The notes: generated by a model from the sequence alone, not told the origin. DNA of 64,000 nucleotides from Neoconidiobolus thromboides FSU 785 (GCA_025603075.1 MU626373.1:1-64000), one strand, 5' to 3'; shown: positions 49,360 to 62,464, numbered from the stretch's first letter. Translations and numbers: made by a program.

Positions 49360-49640
49360 TTTTTATATATATTTTGAAAATAGAACAAAGATAATAAAAA
49401 AAGAGTTGTAAATCTAATTAATTTTTAATTCACTAAAAATAACCTCAAAAATTTCATTGAAAAATTATTGAGAGTTATCCAAATAAGTCAACTCTCGATT
49501 CTTGCCACATCAATAGTTGGAATTATGCAAATAACAGTTGTTTAGGTGGCTTTGAAAAACTTCAAAAAAAGTCATTCAATTTTCTTTTATTGATTTTTAA
49601 AAAAAAAATCAAAATTTCAATATAAAATAAACAAATATAA
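49360..49640. promoter_or_regulatory. Divergent promoter region, zinc transporter / DOP1
   Basis: 281 bp between start codons of two genes for Golgi/early-secretory proteins. It has A-rich and T-rich runs, no clear motif. Bidirectional function is inferred from position only. Confidence 0.45.
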
Positions 49641-52616
49641 ATGACCACTCCAATAAATAATAAATCCACTACAATAAACTCCAATAAAAGTTTATCATCA
49701 GGTAGAATTCAATAACTGATATTGAAATAATTACAACTAATACTTGATTTTGTTAGATCCAAAATATTTAAAATTCAATTACTCTATTGAACGTACATTG
49801 TCAGCATTTGAAAGTGTAAGTGAGTGGGCGGATGTCTCTGCATTTTTATCGCGTTTACAAAAAGTAAGCTATTTTAATTCAAAGTTCAAAGTTCAAAATA
49901 AAAATATATTCCATACGAATCATATAAACTAAACCCATTCAATTAATCATTTTCTCTGTTTATAGTGTTTTGAAACATATCCTCAATTTAAAGTTATACC
50001 GCATAAATTATTATTAGCAAAAAGGTTAGCTCAATGTTTAAATCCAGCTTTACCAACGGGGGTTCATCAAAAAGCACTATTAGTTTATCAAACTATTTTT
50101 GAACAGATGGGGGTAAGTTTTGATCTTCTTAATATTGGTGTTTTAATATAAGATTTTAATGGAGATGATTGTTTTTAGTCTGATCTATTAGCCCAAGATT
50201 TAGCTATTTATGCTTATGGTTTATTTCCGTTTATGCAATTTGCATCCATGACGATTAAAGTAAGTTTTATTTTATTTGGTTATCTTTTTACTAACTTTTC
50301 TCTTTTAGTCTCAATTATTAAAGATTTATGAAACTTATATAGTAACTCTCGATAAGTCATTAAGACCGTGTACAAAAAGTCTGATAATATCTTTATTACC
50401 TGGAATTGAGGAAGAAGGGAATGAATATTTTGAACAAGTATTTAAATTATTAGATTCATTATCGATCAAAGTAGGTCAAGATTTCTATTTACAAGCAATG
50501 TGGTTAGCACTTATTTCTACACCTAAAATTCGATGTGCAGGGATTAATTTTTTAATCAAAAGATTTCCTAAGATAAAAGATGGTAAAGGTAAGTAGACTA
50601 TGAAGCTGAAAGAAGAAGAAATGGAGTATTAATGATTTTGTTTTTTTAGAATTATCAGAGATATTAGGAAATGATTTAAACCTAATGATCAATGCCATCT
50701 GTGCTACTTTAAATGATAAAGATCATTTGGTGAAAAGAGGCATGTTGGATATTATTATTAAATATTTGCCACCCAATTTAAAGTAAGTTGAATTATATTA
50801 AATATAATAATAATAATGATTAATTTCATTTTTATATTTGATATTATTAGTATATTAACAGAAGATCAACTATGTCAGTTGATGATCTCATTACTATCGA
50901 TATTTTTAAGTAGGGATATGTCTTTAAATAGAAGAGTTTATGCTTGGTTATTAGGTAATTCTTGACATAATATGATGATATGAATGGTGATATTTATTTG
51001 TATTTTTATTATAAAAAGGAAGTGGAGAAACCATGGAAGTAACTATTAATTATTTTAAAGCTTATTGTTTAAACGCAATGAGTTTAGCTATTAAAGTAAG
51101 AAATCATATTTATTTTATTATATATTTTATTATTAATCTTCTTCAATAATAGAGAATGTTTGAGTTGAACACAACATCACTAAATGAGTTGCAAAAACCA
51201 TATCGTATATTAATTTCATTAATGGACAAGCAAGAATTAGGGCCTGTTATGTTACAATATCATTTTGATACTATAATGAATAGAAGTTATTTACAATGTA
51301 AAAAGAATTTATTATATGAAAAAGAATTAATAATGAACTCAAAATTATTTTTGGATACAATTGAACCTTATTTTATTTGGTCTTATATTAATAGGACATT
51401 AAATCAATTAGAGATCGAAGGAGATGAAACGAATTATAAATTGGAATTGATATTATTTGTATTTAATATATTGGAATTTAATGAAGAAGAAGTAGAATTT
51501 ATTCATCTACCTTGTTTTTTAATTCGATGTTTACAGTTACTGCAAACGAAGAAACAACAATTAGATTTTTTCAAATATCAAAAAAATGTATTAATGACAT
51601 TAGAATTAATTACTTCATCAATGTCGAAATTACCAAAAGATATATTTAAACTTGAGATTACTATAGAGAATGATAATATAGAGGATAGGGATATTACAAA
51701 GTTAATTAGAAATTATTATAATCCAATAAAACAACAAGGAAATGAAGATGAAGAAAATGAAAATGAAAATGAAAATATCAATACAACTCAATTATTATTT
51801 AGTAAAATTAAGGGGTTTAATTTATTTAACATTATATTATATAAATTATTGATCATTGGGAAAAGTATTTTATTACATTTCTTACAAAATAATCAACAAC
51901 AAGAAATAATTAACAATAATAATAATCAATTATTTATATCAATATCCGAATTATTAAAACAATTGACTTCATTTCCATTTGATTTAAATACATTTTATAC
52001 GTTTTATGAAGTTAATAATAATAATATAAAGGATAATTTAAAACGTAATGGGTTACAATTAATTAATGAATTTACAACAAATTTAGTTTTATGTTGTTAT
52101 AAAGTAGAAGATTTTATTATAATTGAAAGTTCAATCAAATGTTTAGTTGATTTAACATTAAAACAAATAACTTTAAATCAAACTTATTTAACGAAAGAAA
52201 TATTATTATTAATATTAGATAAATTATGGGATAATTTAAATGAATCAAATGAACAGTACCAATCTAATATAATTGAATTAATTTGGTTATTAAGTAGTTT
52301 ATATGATATTAAATTAATTGAAAATTATATTTCAATGAAAATAAGTGAATCCAATTTAAATAACAATAGTAATTTCAATAAGTTTGGATTATTTTGGGAA
52401 ATATCGAAATTAAATGGACATGATATAGCAAAATATTTTTATCAACCATTATTAATTGTATTAGATTTGTTAGAACATAATGATATACAAATTAAACAAA
52501 GAAGTCAATATTGGATTCGAAATTATATTATTTCGTATAATGACATATTTAATGTTATGATAGATACATTAATTAGTTTAGATTTTAGAAGAATTCTAAT
52601 TAATAAGAAAAAAGAA

Positions 52617-52679
<63 letters not shown>

Positions 52680-55600
52680 TTAATATTAGATAAATATATA
52701 CAGTTTCCAATTTATGAAATTATACCTGATCTATTACAAGTAGATTATATCATTCATACTTTAATCAATTTATCTAAATCAGAAGGTAAATCATTTATTG
52801 ATGAATTTATTACTACAACTTTGTTTGATGGTCAATTTCCAATAATAATTAATAATAATATATTACCAGATACAACATATTTTAACTATTTTCTAGAATT
52901 AATAATATGTTTTTTAATAACGGATGTTCCATGCAATATAACACGAAAGAAACAAAAACAAAATTTGAGTTTATATTGTTCTATTTCACAATTGTTATTA
53001 TTATGGTTACCATATACTAAAGATAAAATAGAATATCATAAATCAAATCAAATTATTTATAATGAACTATTAGATATTATTACATTAAGATTAGAATATT
53101 GGATCATTAAACAAGAAATTATTGTACAAATTGAATATTTGTCATTATTTCTATGGCTAATTAAAGAAAATTCAACTATTTATAAAAAATTAGATAATAA
53201 TAAATTACAATATAAAATTGATAACTGTTTATCAAATGGATATTATCCAATAATAATGAATGTGGAGGAAAGTAATAATAATAATAATAACAATAATAAT
53301 AATAATAATAAGGGAACAATATATTTAAAATCATTATTAATTTTAGTAATGCAACAAAAAGACAGTAATAAAATAATATTAAATTGGTTTGAAATATTTT
53401 TATTATCAATCCCTTTATTAAATAGTATAGAATCCTTTCAATTAATTATTGAACCAGTATTGAATTGTGCCCAATTACAAATTCAATATATAAATTATAA
53501 CAGTATTGAAATTACAATTGAATTTTTAAATCATTGTTATTCCAAATTAGCTAATTGTTTAGGTGTTAAGAAATGGATTAATTTATCAACAACAAAAAAT
53601 AAAAAATATTCAACATTTGATCGATTAATTAATTCAAATAATAACCAATTAATTAAATTTGATCAACAAATACTGAATTGTGTTATTGAACGATTACCTA
53701 AATTTATTGTAGATTTAATAGAATGTTATTTTGTATTAAACGAAAAAAATAAGAATAAGAACGAAAACAAAAATGAAAACTGTAATTGTAACTATTCTAA
53801 AGATAAAATACAATATCAAATTATTAATTGTTTGGAAAACTTATCGAGTTTATTTTATAAAGATTTTTTTATTGCATTTGTACAGGCTTGGCAATTATTA
53901 GATAATGATAGTAATTGGAAGGTAAATTATAAAAATAAGAAAAGTAACTGATAATAAGAAATTAATTGTCAATTTTTTTATTATAGGAAGAAAATAAGAA
54001 AAATGAAAAACAAAAAGAACTATTGAATTTACTATTTAAATCAACCAGCTTTTCTTTATCTTCATTCTTTTTTGAATGGCTACAATTAGCTAGAAAAAAA
54101 GTACAGGAAGCTTCAGTTAATAGGAGTTATAAAGTAAAAGAAAATGAAGGAAAAATTTGGTAAGATTTTTGATTAAGTATAGTAATTCTATTAATTATTA
54201 ACTATTTTATTTTAATTAGTTCTGATTTAACAATCTTAAAATTTTTGGATGATTTTTTGTTATCGTTTCCAATTAATAGAGATAATACCTTGGCATCTAT
54301 GTGGTCTATATTTATTACTTTCTATAAAGATGTATTATATTCTATTAATTCCCATAAATATTTATTATATCCTTTATTAAGGTAAAATTATCTCATTATC
54401 AATATATAAAATAATGTTTGTTAATTATTAATTCTAGCTTATTTATTCAATTTTGTAAACACTCAGGTACAATTGTAGATATTCAAGATAAAAAATTAAA
54501 AAAAGAAATTCAAGTAAGTTTAATTTTTGTATTATAAATCATTATAATTATGATTTAATATGTTTTTAGGAAACATTTCAAAAATTAATAGATTTAGTTA
54601 TTACAATAACAAGTAAAGCTAATGAACAATCCTCATGGTTAGGGTTAGCTAGTTCAGCCAGTGAAGATCATTTAGTATTGTTTGATGGTATACCTAATCT
54701 TTATTATAATAATACTCAAATGAAACCAGAGATATTAAAACAAATTGAAGAAAATAATATAAGAATAGAAACCTTAAATTTGTATCAAATATTATCATTT
54801 TTTGATCAAAATTTAATGGAAAATATTCAACTATATTTGTATGATAATGATAAAGTATTAAATTTTTTTAACAATTTAATGTATTATTTTGTTACCCCAA
54901 ATTTAAAAGACAATAACTTTTGTTATACTATGGTACTTAAATTGATGTGTAAAATGAGTCAATTAGATTTTGCATATAAAAGCTGGAAAAGAGAAGGTTG
55001 GGAAAAGTTTTTGGATTTGAGTTTTTTTAATCAGAATAAGGAAAATATAAGTTATTGGTTGAAATTAATTAAAGTAATAGTTAAAAATGAAGGGGACAAG
55101 ATTCATGAAATTATAGGTAAGTTTATAAAATTAAAAAAAATTGTAGTATATTGCTTATTAGTGGAATATTTTTATAGGTCGTATTTCTTCTACACCTTCT
55201 AATTTATTTAGTAATCGAGACTTTGAAATTCAAACCTCAGCAATGATGTTAAGAAGATTAGCATTTATTATATTTTGTGGGGAAATCGATGAGCACTTAA
55301 TTGCTTTACCAACAATTCAAGAAAAATTAGTAGAATTGATCAAAAGCTCCTCACCCGATTCAATAGCTAGTGAGGTATTTTTATGTTTACGAGTGATGTT
55401 GTGTCGATATTCCGCTCATTTATTGAGTAGCTTTTGGCCCATTATAATAACGGAATTAATACCAATTTATCAAAGTATTAAATTATATAGTATACAAACA
55501 CAATCTAAACCAGCAATTACAAACATCACATTGGAAGAAGAACAAAAAGCGAACTTTATTTTATCTACGTTAAAGTTTTTAGATACATTATTTACATTAC

Positions 55601-56066
55601 AAATTGAAGAATTTCAAATGTACCAATGGATTTTTATTAATGAAACATTAGATTTTATTTCAGCAAGCAAAACAACAAATTCTTCCCTTTTAGATAAACT
55701 AGGTAAAAATCCATTGACTAAACAGATATTGGTAAATGTTTTTATTTATATTATAATAGAATGATACTAACTAGCAATAATAATTAATAGAATGACTCTG
55801 ATTATTGTAATAAGACAATAAGTAAAAGAAAACCAAACTTAAAAATGAAAAAAATTGAACATTTGAATCAATTAGAACCTTTTTTTAATCAAATTAGTGC
55901 CAAGACGTTTACAAATACATTGAATTTATTACAACCAGATGTTGAAGAAGTGGAGTTTATTTTGTTAAATGATTTTATCATACATGATAATTTAGAATTG
56001 AATGATAGAACCGAAAATGATAGGAATGATAGTCGTGATGGTAATGAAATCGAAAAGGAAGGTTAA
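49641..56066 (+). CDS. DOP1: Dopey-family protein DOP1
   Basis: Fifteen exons: 49641-49701, 49757-49863, 49966-50112, 50179-50259, 50309-50588, 50650-50782, 50851-50954, 51019-51095, 51153-53921, 53987-54159, 54220-54381, 54438-54513, 54570-55116, 55178-55731 and 55791-56066; 1848 residues, close to known Dop1 lengths. The Dopey N terminus is clear: SAFESVSEWADVSAFLSRL, PHKLLLAKRLAQCLNPALP, GVHQKALLVYQTIFEQMG, DLAIYAYGLFPFMQFAS. Internal Asn runs are coded by AAT repeats (52617-52678 and 53272-53312). The end has helical leucine-rich segments. Dop1 with Mon2 and the flippase Neo1 acts in endosome-Golgi transport. The last intron could use either of two acceptors; 55790 keeps the frame and gives a 59-nt intron. 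Confidence 0.92.
52617..52678 (+). repeat. AAT microsatellite inside DOP1 coding sequence
   Basis: About twenty AAT codons in a row encode poly-Asn. A second, shorter tract lies at 53272-53312. Both keep the frame, as expected for trinucleotide tracts under coding constraint. Confidence 0.93.
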
Positions 56067-56143
56067 TGTAGAGATAAGAAATCAGAAGTAGATGTGTTGA
56101 ATATATACATATATATATAATAAATATAAATTAAATAAATAGT

Positions 56144-56147
56144 ATAG

Positions 56148-56192
<45 letters not shown>
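56144..56192. repeat. ATT microsatellite downstream of DOP1
   Basis: About fifteen ATT units in the 140-bp convergent spacer between DOP1 and KXD1, the same trinucleotide class as the coding tracts in DOP1. Confidence 0.92.
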
Positions 56193-56193
<1 letters not shown>

Positions 56194-56205
56194 TAAATGC
56201 TTTTT

Positions 56206-56808
56206 TTAATCATCTTCTACCTCAATATCGGGATATTCTAATTGAATTTGCTTTAATATACTTGGATGTTGACTTGCTAACCGAGATTTTATTGTTCTAA
56301 TTTTATTTAGAAATTCAATTCAATTAATAAAATGAAATTAATAGAATAATTTTGTTTACCTTATCCTTTTAAAAATCAACTGTAGTTCAGATTGAAACTT
56401 TTGAATTTTTAAAGTATGATGATCAAATTTGTTTGATAAGTTATAATATTTTTGATTAGCTAATTCATGAAATTGTTTGCTTTCAATAATGATATCGCGT
56501 AATTGATGAATACTAAACAAACCAAATATTAACAATTAATAAATTCATTTATAAAGTTTAAAAATAAAAACTTACTTTTCTTCTTGCTTTTCATTAATTG
56601 AATTTAAATCCTCATCATCAACTATATTTTCTAATGGGGAAGATAAGCTTTTTAAAGAGGTGTCTAATCTTAATCCACTAGTTGAATTCGTTTTTAAATT
56701 AATAAATGGTGGATTAGAACTTGACGCTCTTGAATGGGTAGAGCCAGGTGTATTAGGAGTGGAATTAAAATTACTTAATGAAGGTCTTAATGGAGAGTTG
56801 GAATCCAT
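56206..56808 (-). CDS. KXD1: KXDL-motif protein (KXD1; BLOC-1/BORC-type subunit)
   Basis: Three exons on the minus strand: 56808-56576, 56512-56360 and 56296-56206; 158 residues. The first ~65 residues are disordered and Ser/Pro/Asn-rich (SNFNSTPNTPGSTHSRASS). The rest is helical and matches the KXD1 pattern: INEKQEEN..LRDIIIESKQFHELANQ, then KIQKFQSELQLIFKRIR and TIKSRLASQHPSI. In fungi Kxd1 is a BLOC-1 complex subunit acting in endosomal maturation; in animals it is also in BORC. Convergent with DOP1, only 139 bp apart. Confidence 0.85.
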
Positions 56809-57149
56809 TGATAAACTTGAAGTTTTAAGAAATTGAATTATAATTAATCAAATCTAAAAAATGAATAATCAATTCAATTTGGTGGCTCTTTTTTTGAAAG
56901 CTATTTTAAAATATCTCTTTTTTGATTGGTTGATATGTTGAGGAAGAATGGAGTTGACGTGAATATAGTAATATTCTCTTCAAAAGTAACAAGATAATAA
57001 TAGTATTAAGCAGAATCAATAAATCAACGAAAATAAGTAAACTAATTGAAATCACAATTAGTTTATTATAATATATTAAATAAAGAGATTCAAAACTTAA
57101 AACAGATTATAATATTTTATTTTATTTTTATAAAAACTATTTCAATAAT
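56809..57149. other. Intergenic region
   Basis: AT-rich 341 bp between two minus-strand genes; KXD1 promoter by position. No other feature. Confidence 0.55.
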
Positions 57150-57885
57150 TTAAGCTGGACTTTGCATACCAACTACTCGATCTAACAACTAATAAAAGAA
57201 ATCAATTAATTAATTAATAATAAAATTTCAAAAAGTTACTCTAGCAACAAAAGGAAAATTAAGTAGTGTACCAACAAAAGGAATAGATCTTAAAAATCTC
57301 AATATAATTGGAAAGAAATCACTAAAAATAAATAACATTAATATAAACATTATCATTTTAAAAAAACAACTAAAAATAGCATGTTAATAAAGCAACTTAC
57401 CCGAATAAATTAATAAAACCAACTACTTCAATCATCAAGCCAATAACTCGCCATTTTAAAAAGACCATTATTAATCCAATACAAAAACATAATGTACCTC
57501 GCCACTTTTTCGTTTGGAAACAAAATTCCATTGATTTTTGAGGACCGATGACTAACACTCCGCCAACAACAAAGAGGATCTATTTAATGAAAAGATTTTA
57601 ATTAATTAATTTAATAAGAAGAAATAATATTAAATATAGAAAATAAAATGAGCAATGAGATAATCAAGTAAATTATTAATAATTATGAGCTTAAATAAAT
57701 AATACTTACATTTCCCATAGCTATTAAAGCGGCATCAAATAATAATAAAATACCCAAAAAGATAAAGAATAAACCAAAGGATAGAAGGCCAACCCCAATT
57801 TCTAATTTGATTAAATAAAAAATCAATTACGTATACTAACAATAAAAGCTGTTTGAAGTTTACTTTGTGTTTCTGATAACCACAT
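57150..57885 (-). CDS. GOT1: Golgi transport membrane protein GOT1
   Basis: Five exons on the minus strand: 57885-57864 (22 nt), 57801-57710, 57579-57401, 57321-57240 and 57188-57150; 137 residues. It starts MWLSETQKIGVGL, then FGLFFIFLGILLLFD, AMGNILFVVGG, IGPQKSMEFCFQTKKWRG, and ends near FLRSIPFVGTLLNFP, all typical of Got1/GOLT1. Four membrane spans are predicted. Got1 is a small tetraspan protein of COPII vesicles and the early Golgi involved in ER-Golgi traffic. Exon 1 is tiny, and its reading is set by the conserved MWLs start. Confidence 0.94.
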
Positions 57886-58959
57886 TGTTACAAAAGAAGA
57901 ATAAGTATTCAGTAATTAAATGAATTAAACAAGCAATGCAAAATGAGATATTGATTATTGAAAGATTGCAAACAATTAAAATTGTGATTCAATTAAATTA
58001 TTGGAGATTTTGATTGGTTCAATTGGAATTTAATGATTCCAATTATTTTATTAATAATTTTTTAGCTATATAAAATTAGTAAGTTGTTTTATTTCTTTGT
58101 AAAAGCTCCATTAAATGTTTAATATTTAAACAAAAAATAGTTGAATTTAAATTATTCTATATATTTATATTATATAAAAGTATAAAGTGTTATTATTTAC
58201 AAAGAAACAAAATAAAGTAAAGTAAAAGGCATTTAGTAGATTTTAACTTATATTTATAAAGTAACGGATAAATTTGTGTATATGAAGATGTATTTTTGTG
58301 TTTAATAGACACTTCATTTAATGTTACTTAACACTTGATGATTAATAATATGTCATCCCAATAATTCTTGTTATTTAACCAATTTATATTATTAATTTCA
58401 TAACTTCAATAACAAAATTTGAAGTATACTGAATTAATATAGTATTTAGTATCGAATATTATTTAACATTTGATCTTCATTATTCTATTAAAATTATAGG
58501 AAGGAACAATAGTTATTATTAAGCGTTTATTTACCTTATGATTTGATTTAATGGCCCCAGTTTATGCTTTAAAAATATTAACCGTTGATTATCAAATAAT
58601 ATTTATAGTTGAAGATATATTTTTTTTATTAAATTCTAGTTTTGTTTCTATTTTATATTAAAATCATTAAAATAAACTTTGAAGAGTAAGGAGGATGTAC
58701 ATAACTTATTATAAGTAGTAGATAGTAAATAAAAATATAAACATATTAGTTTAGATTTTTCTATTTCATTTTAAGAATTGGTAATCGGATTAATCAATAA
58801 ATTATTCATCTTTTTTAAAGGAACAACGGATACTTATTCTTTTGTGATGCACCAAAGTAAAGTTAAAGGGCCTTTAAAAAAAGATATAAATAGTTCAAGT
58901 AAAGAAAAGAAACATATAAGCATAATATTTGTCTTACTATTGTATATATTCTATTCCAA
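57886..58959. other. Intergenic region, divergent promoters
   Basis: About 1.1 kb between GOT1 and DUF4436-like gene B. A short fragment of a MITE end (58278-58304) is the only repeat seen. AT-rich; no gene. Confidence 0.55.
58278..58304 (-). repeat. MITE end fragment, copy 19
   Basis: Only TATGAAGATGTATTTTTGTG and a few more bases of the element's left part remain. Confidence 0.5.
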
Positions 58960-59934
58960 ATGGCCATTAAAGATTTGTATGAAAGGATCATGTCCACAAC
59001 AAGACTTAGAAGAATCTTTCTCACCTTTATAGGTGTTTGTATTTGGTGTATCATCGTGATTCCAGTTGTTATAAAAATTCATGATCCAGAATTAAGAGAA
59101 GTCAAAAATTCATTACCTGACTATGTACCTGAAGGATATACGCTTTTAGAAGATGAACTTAAAGACAAAAAGGCATTTAGTGGTGTTGCGTTGTTTCTTT
59201 CATTTCAATCTGTAGAAGCACCAGCTCGTAAAATTAATTTACTTGCTAAATTTAAAATGACTGGGGAAGACTATGTAGATCAGTTCTCTAACTCGAATCA
59301 AAATGTTACTTGTAATTTATTATATGGGAAACAAACAATTATCAAGGGACAACCTATCAATAGCGTCAGTTTGACTATACCAATTATTTATGGAACTATT
59401 CGTGATTATCCACTGGAACAATATTATGCTTTATTGACGGCTATTTGTTTAGACTCTAAGAAGAAATCTATTCCATTAAGTATCTTTGTGGATAAAAGTT
59501 TAGTAAGTCATACACCAGAGATACAAGCGGAATTAATTAAAAATGGCAATAATAAAGAGAATTTCCTTGGTACTTATGATGATTTAGATGCTATAGCCAT
59601 TGCAATTGAATTAGCTACACCTAGTTCTAGTAAAGCATTTTCATTTTTCTTAATGGCCGTTATGTGGGGATTAGCTATCCCATATGGAATCATCACCTAT
59701 GATTATGTTATATCAAGACGTGAAGTACCTCCTCCTTTAATAGCTGTTGGTGTTTCTATTCTTTTTGCTTTACCAAGTATTAGAAATTCTCAACCTGGTT
59801 CTCCAGTTATGGGTTGTCTTGCAGATTATATTGCTTTCTTTTGGTGTATTGGTATCATTGCTGTTTGCATTATGTTCAACTTATTCTCATACGCCTTAAG
59901 ATGGAGAAAACCAGTTTCAGATTTAACTAAATAA
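58960..59934 (+). CDS. DUF4436-like membrane protein, paralogue B
   Basis: Single exon, 324 residues, paralogue of 25553-26524. Same layout: N-terminal membrane segment (FLTFIGVCIWCIIVIPVV), ~180-residue loop with FQSVEAPARKIN, then three C-terminal spans with SRREVPPPL and SPVMGCLADYIAFFW. Across residues ~40-210 the two proteins differ often, while the last ~110 residues differ at only a handful of sites. The DNA at 59690-59750 matches paralogue A base for base, including silent positions. The probable extracytoplasmic loop carries a few Asn-x-Ser/Thr sequons in both. Function unknown. Confidence 0.85.
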   Translation: MAIKDLYERIMSTTRLRRIFLTFIGVCIWCIIVIPVVIKIHDPELREVKNSLPDYVPEGYTLLEDELKDKKAFSGVALFLSFQSVEAPARKINLLAKFKMTGEDYVDQFSNSNQNVTCNLLYGKQTIIKGQPINSVSLTIPIIYGTIRDYPLEQYYALLTAICLDSKKKSIPLSIFVDKSLVSHTPEIQAELIKNGNNKENFLGTYDDLDAIAIAIELATPSSSKAFSFFLMAVMWGLAIPYGIITYDYVISRREVPPPLIAVGVSILFALPSIRNSQPGSPVMGCLADYIAFFWCIGIIAVCIMFNLFSYALRWRKPVSDLTK

Positions 59935-61133
59935 ATAGTTAATAGTTTGATAACAATTGTACCTTGACCCCCCCAAATTTTATTGCAATGTAATTATCTT
60001 TTAAATAAAATCGATTTTAAATATAAAATAATATCAAATTAAACAAATAAATAAATTAAACATGGAATCAAAATTAGTTTTGTCTTTATAAAATGTTCTC
60101 TTCTTCAACAATGTTACAAGAATATTACCATACTTTAAATATATGAGCAATAACTTTGGTTGTATTACTTTTTCACTAAATGGGATTCAAACTAGAGTAG
60201 GATAGTCTTTAAACTTATAGTTTATAATTTAAATTAAATGACAGAACTTTTAGATTAAGTTTGATCTATTCCTATATTCTTATTTAAATTAATATTATCA
60301 CCATCCAGTACTTAATATACCCTATTTAGATTAATATCACTTAAACTATTGGCCTTTAGATTATTTTTAGGCTATTAATACCTTATGTATATATTACTAG
60401 CAGTTCTATTTAACGTTTACTTAGTAGTGTCTTCATTTTAAAGCAGTATATGGAAAGGTTCTTGGTTTATTACTTTATCTACTTCTTCCCATTCAATCAT
60501 GATCAAAAGTAAATAAAATAATGAAATCAAAAAAGATATTCCTATACAGTTTTAATGATTCCATTGGATTCACAACCCTTTATTAAATTGTACACTTTAA
60601 TAAATGATTTAGATCAAGCATTCTTATCAATTTTAGTTTATAAACTAAGTTGAATCTTATAATAAATGATAGTTAGAGCTGTAAAACATTTCAACCCTTT
60701 TATAATATAGTTTGATAAATAGTATAAGACTTAATAATTTATGCAAACAACTTCTTTATTTGATATCACCTAAGTTGTCTAAAAAACAGAAGACAAAATA
60801 TTTAAACAATTTTGACGAGGGGTATGCTATTATAGTTGGTTTAATCTTTTCTTTTTAACATTAATTTTAACTTAAAATTATGTTACTCATTATAAAAGTA
60901 GGGAATAATTTTTTGTATTTACAGAATAAGTTTATTTTAAAATCTTTATTTGATGAACAATGACATTTAGTTCTAAAAAAAACTAAGAACCCTATAAAAT
61001 TCAAATTTAAATAAAACAGTTGGCAGTTTTGCCTCAAAACTTAAAAGCAAGTTTAATAAAACAACCAAAATAAGTTAAAATGTAAGATAATTTCATAAAG
61101 TAATTAATTTATTTTAAAAGTTTAAGTTAAGAA
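59935..61133. other. Convergent intergenic region
   Basis: 1.2 kb of AT-rich DNA between DUF4436-like gene B and the third tetraspan gene. A partial MITE-like fragment occurs at ~60480-60547. No gene is recognised. Confidence 0.55.
60480..60547 (-). repeat. MITE-like fragment, copy 20
   Basis: Right half of a reverse-oriented copy (GTAAATAAAATAATGAAATC then AAAAAAGATATTCCTATA). The left half is not recognisable. Confidence 0.5.
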
Positions 61134-61676
61134 TTAATGGGGAACAGTTGGTTCTGGCATTGAAACAGGTTGTGCCTCAATATGAGATGGAGAAGATGCT
61201 GAATGTGTAATGTTTTTTTCAACCCCATTACTTCTATTGGTGAAATTTGGGATAAGCGGAGAGAATCCAAATTCAGGTGTAGTAAAATAAATTATCACTG
61301 AAGTTGCTGCGAAAGCTAATAATAAGATAAAACTGAGAATTCCATACCAAGCTATGCTGAAAGTTATCAAACTAAATAGGATATATAATGATGCTCTACC
61401 GATTGGGTGCAAGAAAAATAAACAATATTTATGATAGAAACCTTCTAAATCCTTAAACTCATAGGCTAATAAAAACGCAGCAAAAGCACTATAACATTTA
61501 TAAACTTAGTATAAAATATATTAAAAAACTTACTTGCAGTAAATACCACCAATAGCGAATACTGGATTATTGTACATCTGGGCGCTTAAAACCCAGTTAT
61601 TAAAACCATGGCAGATTAAAACAAAAGCAGCAGCTAAATTTATAAGTGAAGTAGAAATCTGAAGAATTGAAGACAT
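61134..61676 (-). CDS. Small tetraspan membrane protein, paralogue 3
   Basis: Two exons on the minus strand, 61676-61534 and 61488-61134; 165 residues. It aligns with the tandem pair at 37681-39275: four hydrophobic segments, the ICHGFNNW region, IYC at the first exon end, GRASLYILFS and AWYGILS, and a Ser/Pro-rich tail. Only the first intron is shared. The positions of introns 2 and 3, which bracket a 10-nt exon in the other two genes, are continuous coding sequence here. Same tentative COPI-associated/Tvp15-like family. Confidence 0.78.
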
Positions 61677-62186
61677 TGTAAATGTTATTTTAATAAAGCT
61701 AAAAAATAAAGTTGATTAATATTTTATTTCTCTTTTATACTTTTCAAGATTGAAATCACTCTCCCTTATTCTTAAGTTAAACAGATTAACCTTTTACACA
61801 GCAATAGAATTAATGCGATGTACCCGTCATTCGATTAAGGTTTGTTGTACTAGTTTAAAGTTATTGGTCAAATCTTGATTTTATATTGAATTATGTTATA
61901 AAACTACATTTAAGTATATATATTGTCCAATTAAGTTATGGATATTAACAAATTTAATATAAAAAAAACTAGAATTTATAATATAATAAAACTTAGAGAT
62001 GGAGAAGATTTTTGGTAATTACCCTTTAAATGTGTGATAATTTCATTTCAAAAATAAAACGCCGTTCTTAGTATTCTAGAAAGAAAATATAATATGCGGC
62101 TTATTTTTAAGCATAATGTTGCTACAAATTACTCAAACTTATTTATTGCTTCATAATAGAAATTAAATGAAAAGTGAAAAAAGAAC

Positions 62187-62286
62187 ATAGGCTGTATTTT
62201 TGTATCTAAGAATTTTATTAATTTTTCGCTTAAATAGTACTTAAAAGGTGGAAAAAGTGATGAAGCCAAAAAAATATCCTCATATA
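62187..62286 (-). repeat. MITE-like element, copy 21
   Basis: From ATAGGCTGTATTTTTGTA to AAAAATATCCTCATATATT, with core TTAAATAGTACTTAAAAGG. Slightly shortened in the middle. Confidence 0.78.
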
Positions 62287-62464
62287 TTGATTATTAGTCA
62301 ATTTGCCTAGAAGTCACTATATATTAACATTAAAAAGGTAAAGGTAGAATTTGATAAGCAAATAGATTAATTCGACTATTTGCTACTGATATATATAGAC
62401 AATATAAAAAGACGTTTCAACAAGAGTATAAAGTTAAAGACTAAATTGTACATGTTTGTTACTG

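Noticed and set aside
53176-53409. Antisense poly-Tyr frame in DOP1
   Set aside because: Complement of the AAT repeat; no independent coding evidence.
51156-53951. A 931-codon frame taken alone as a complete gene
   Set aside because: It is exon 9 of DOP1; conserved Dopey sequence continues on both sides through spliced exons.
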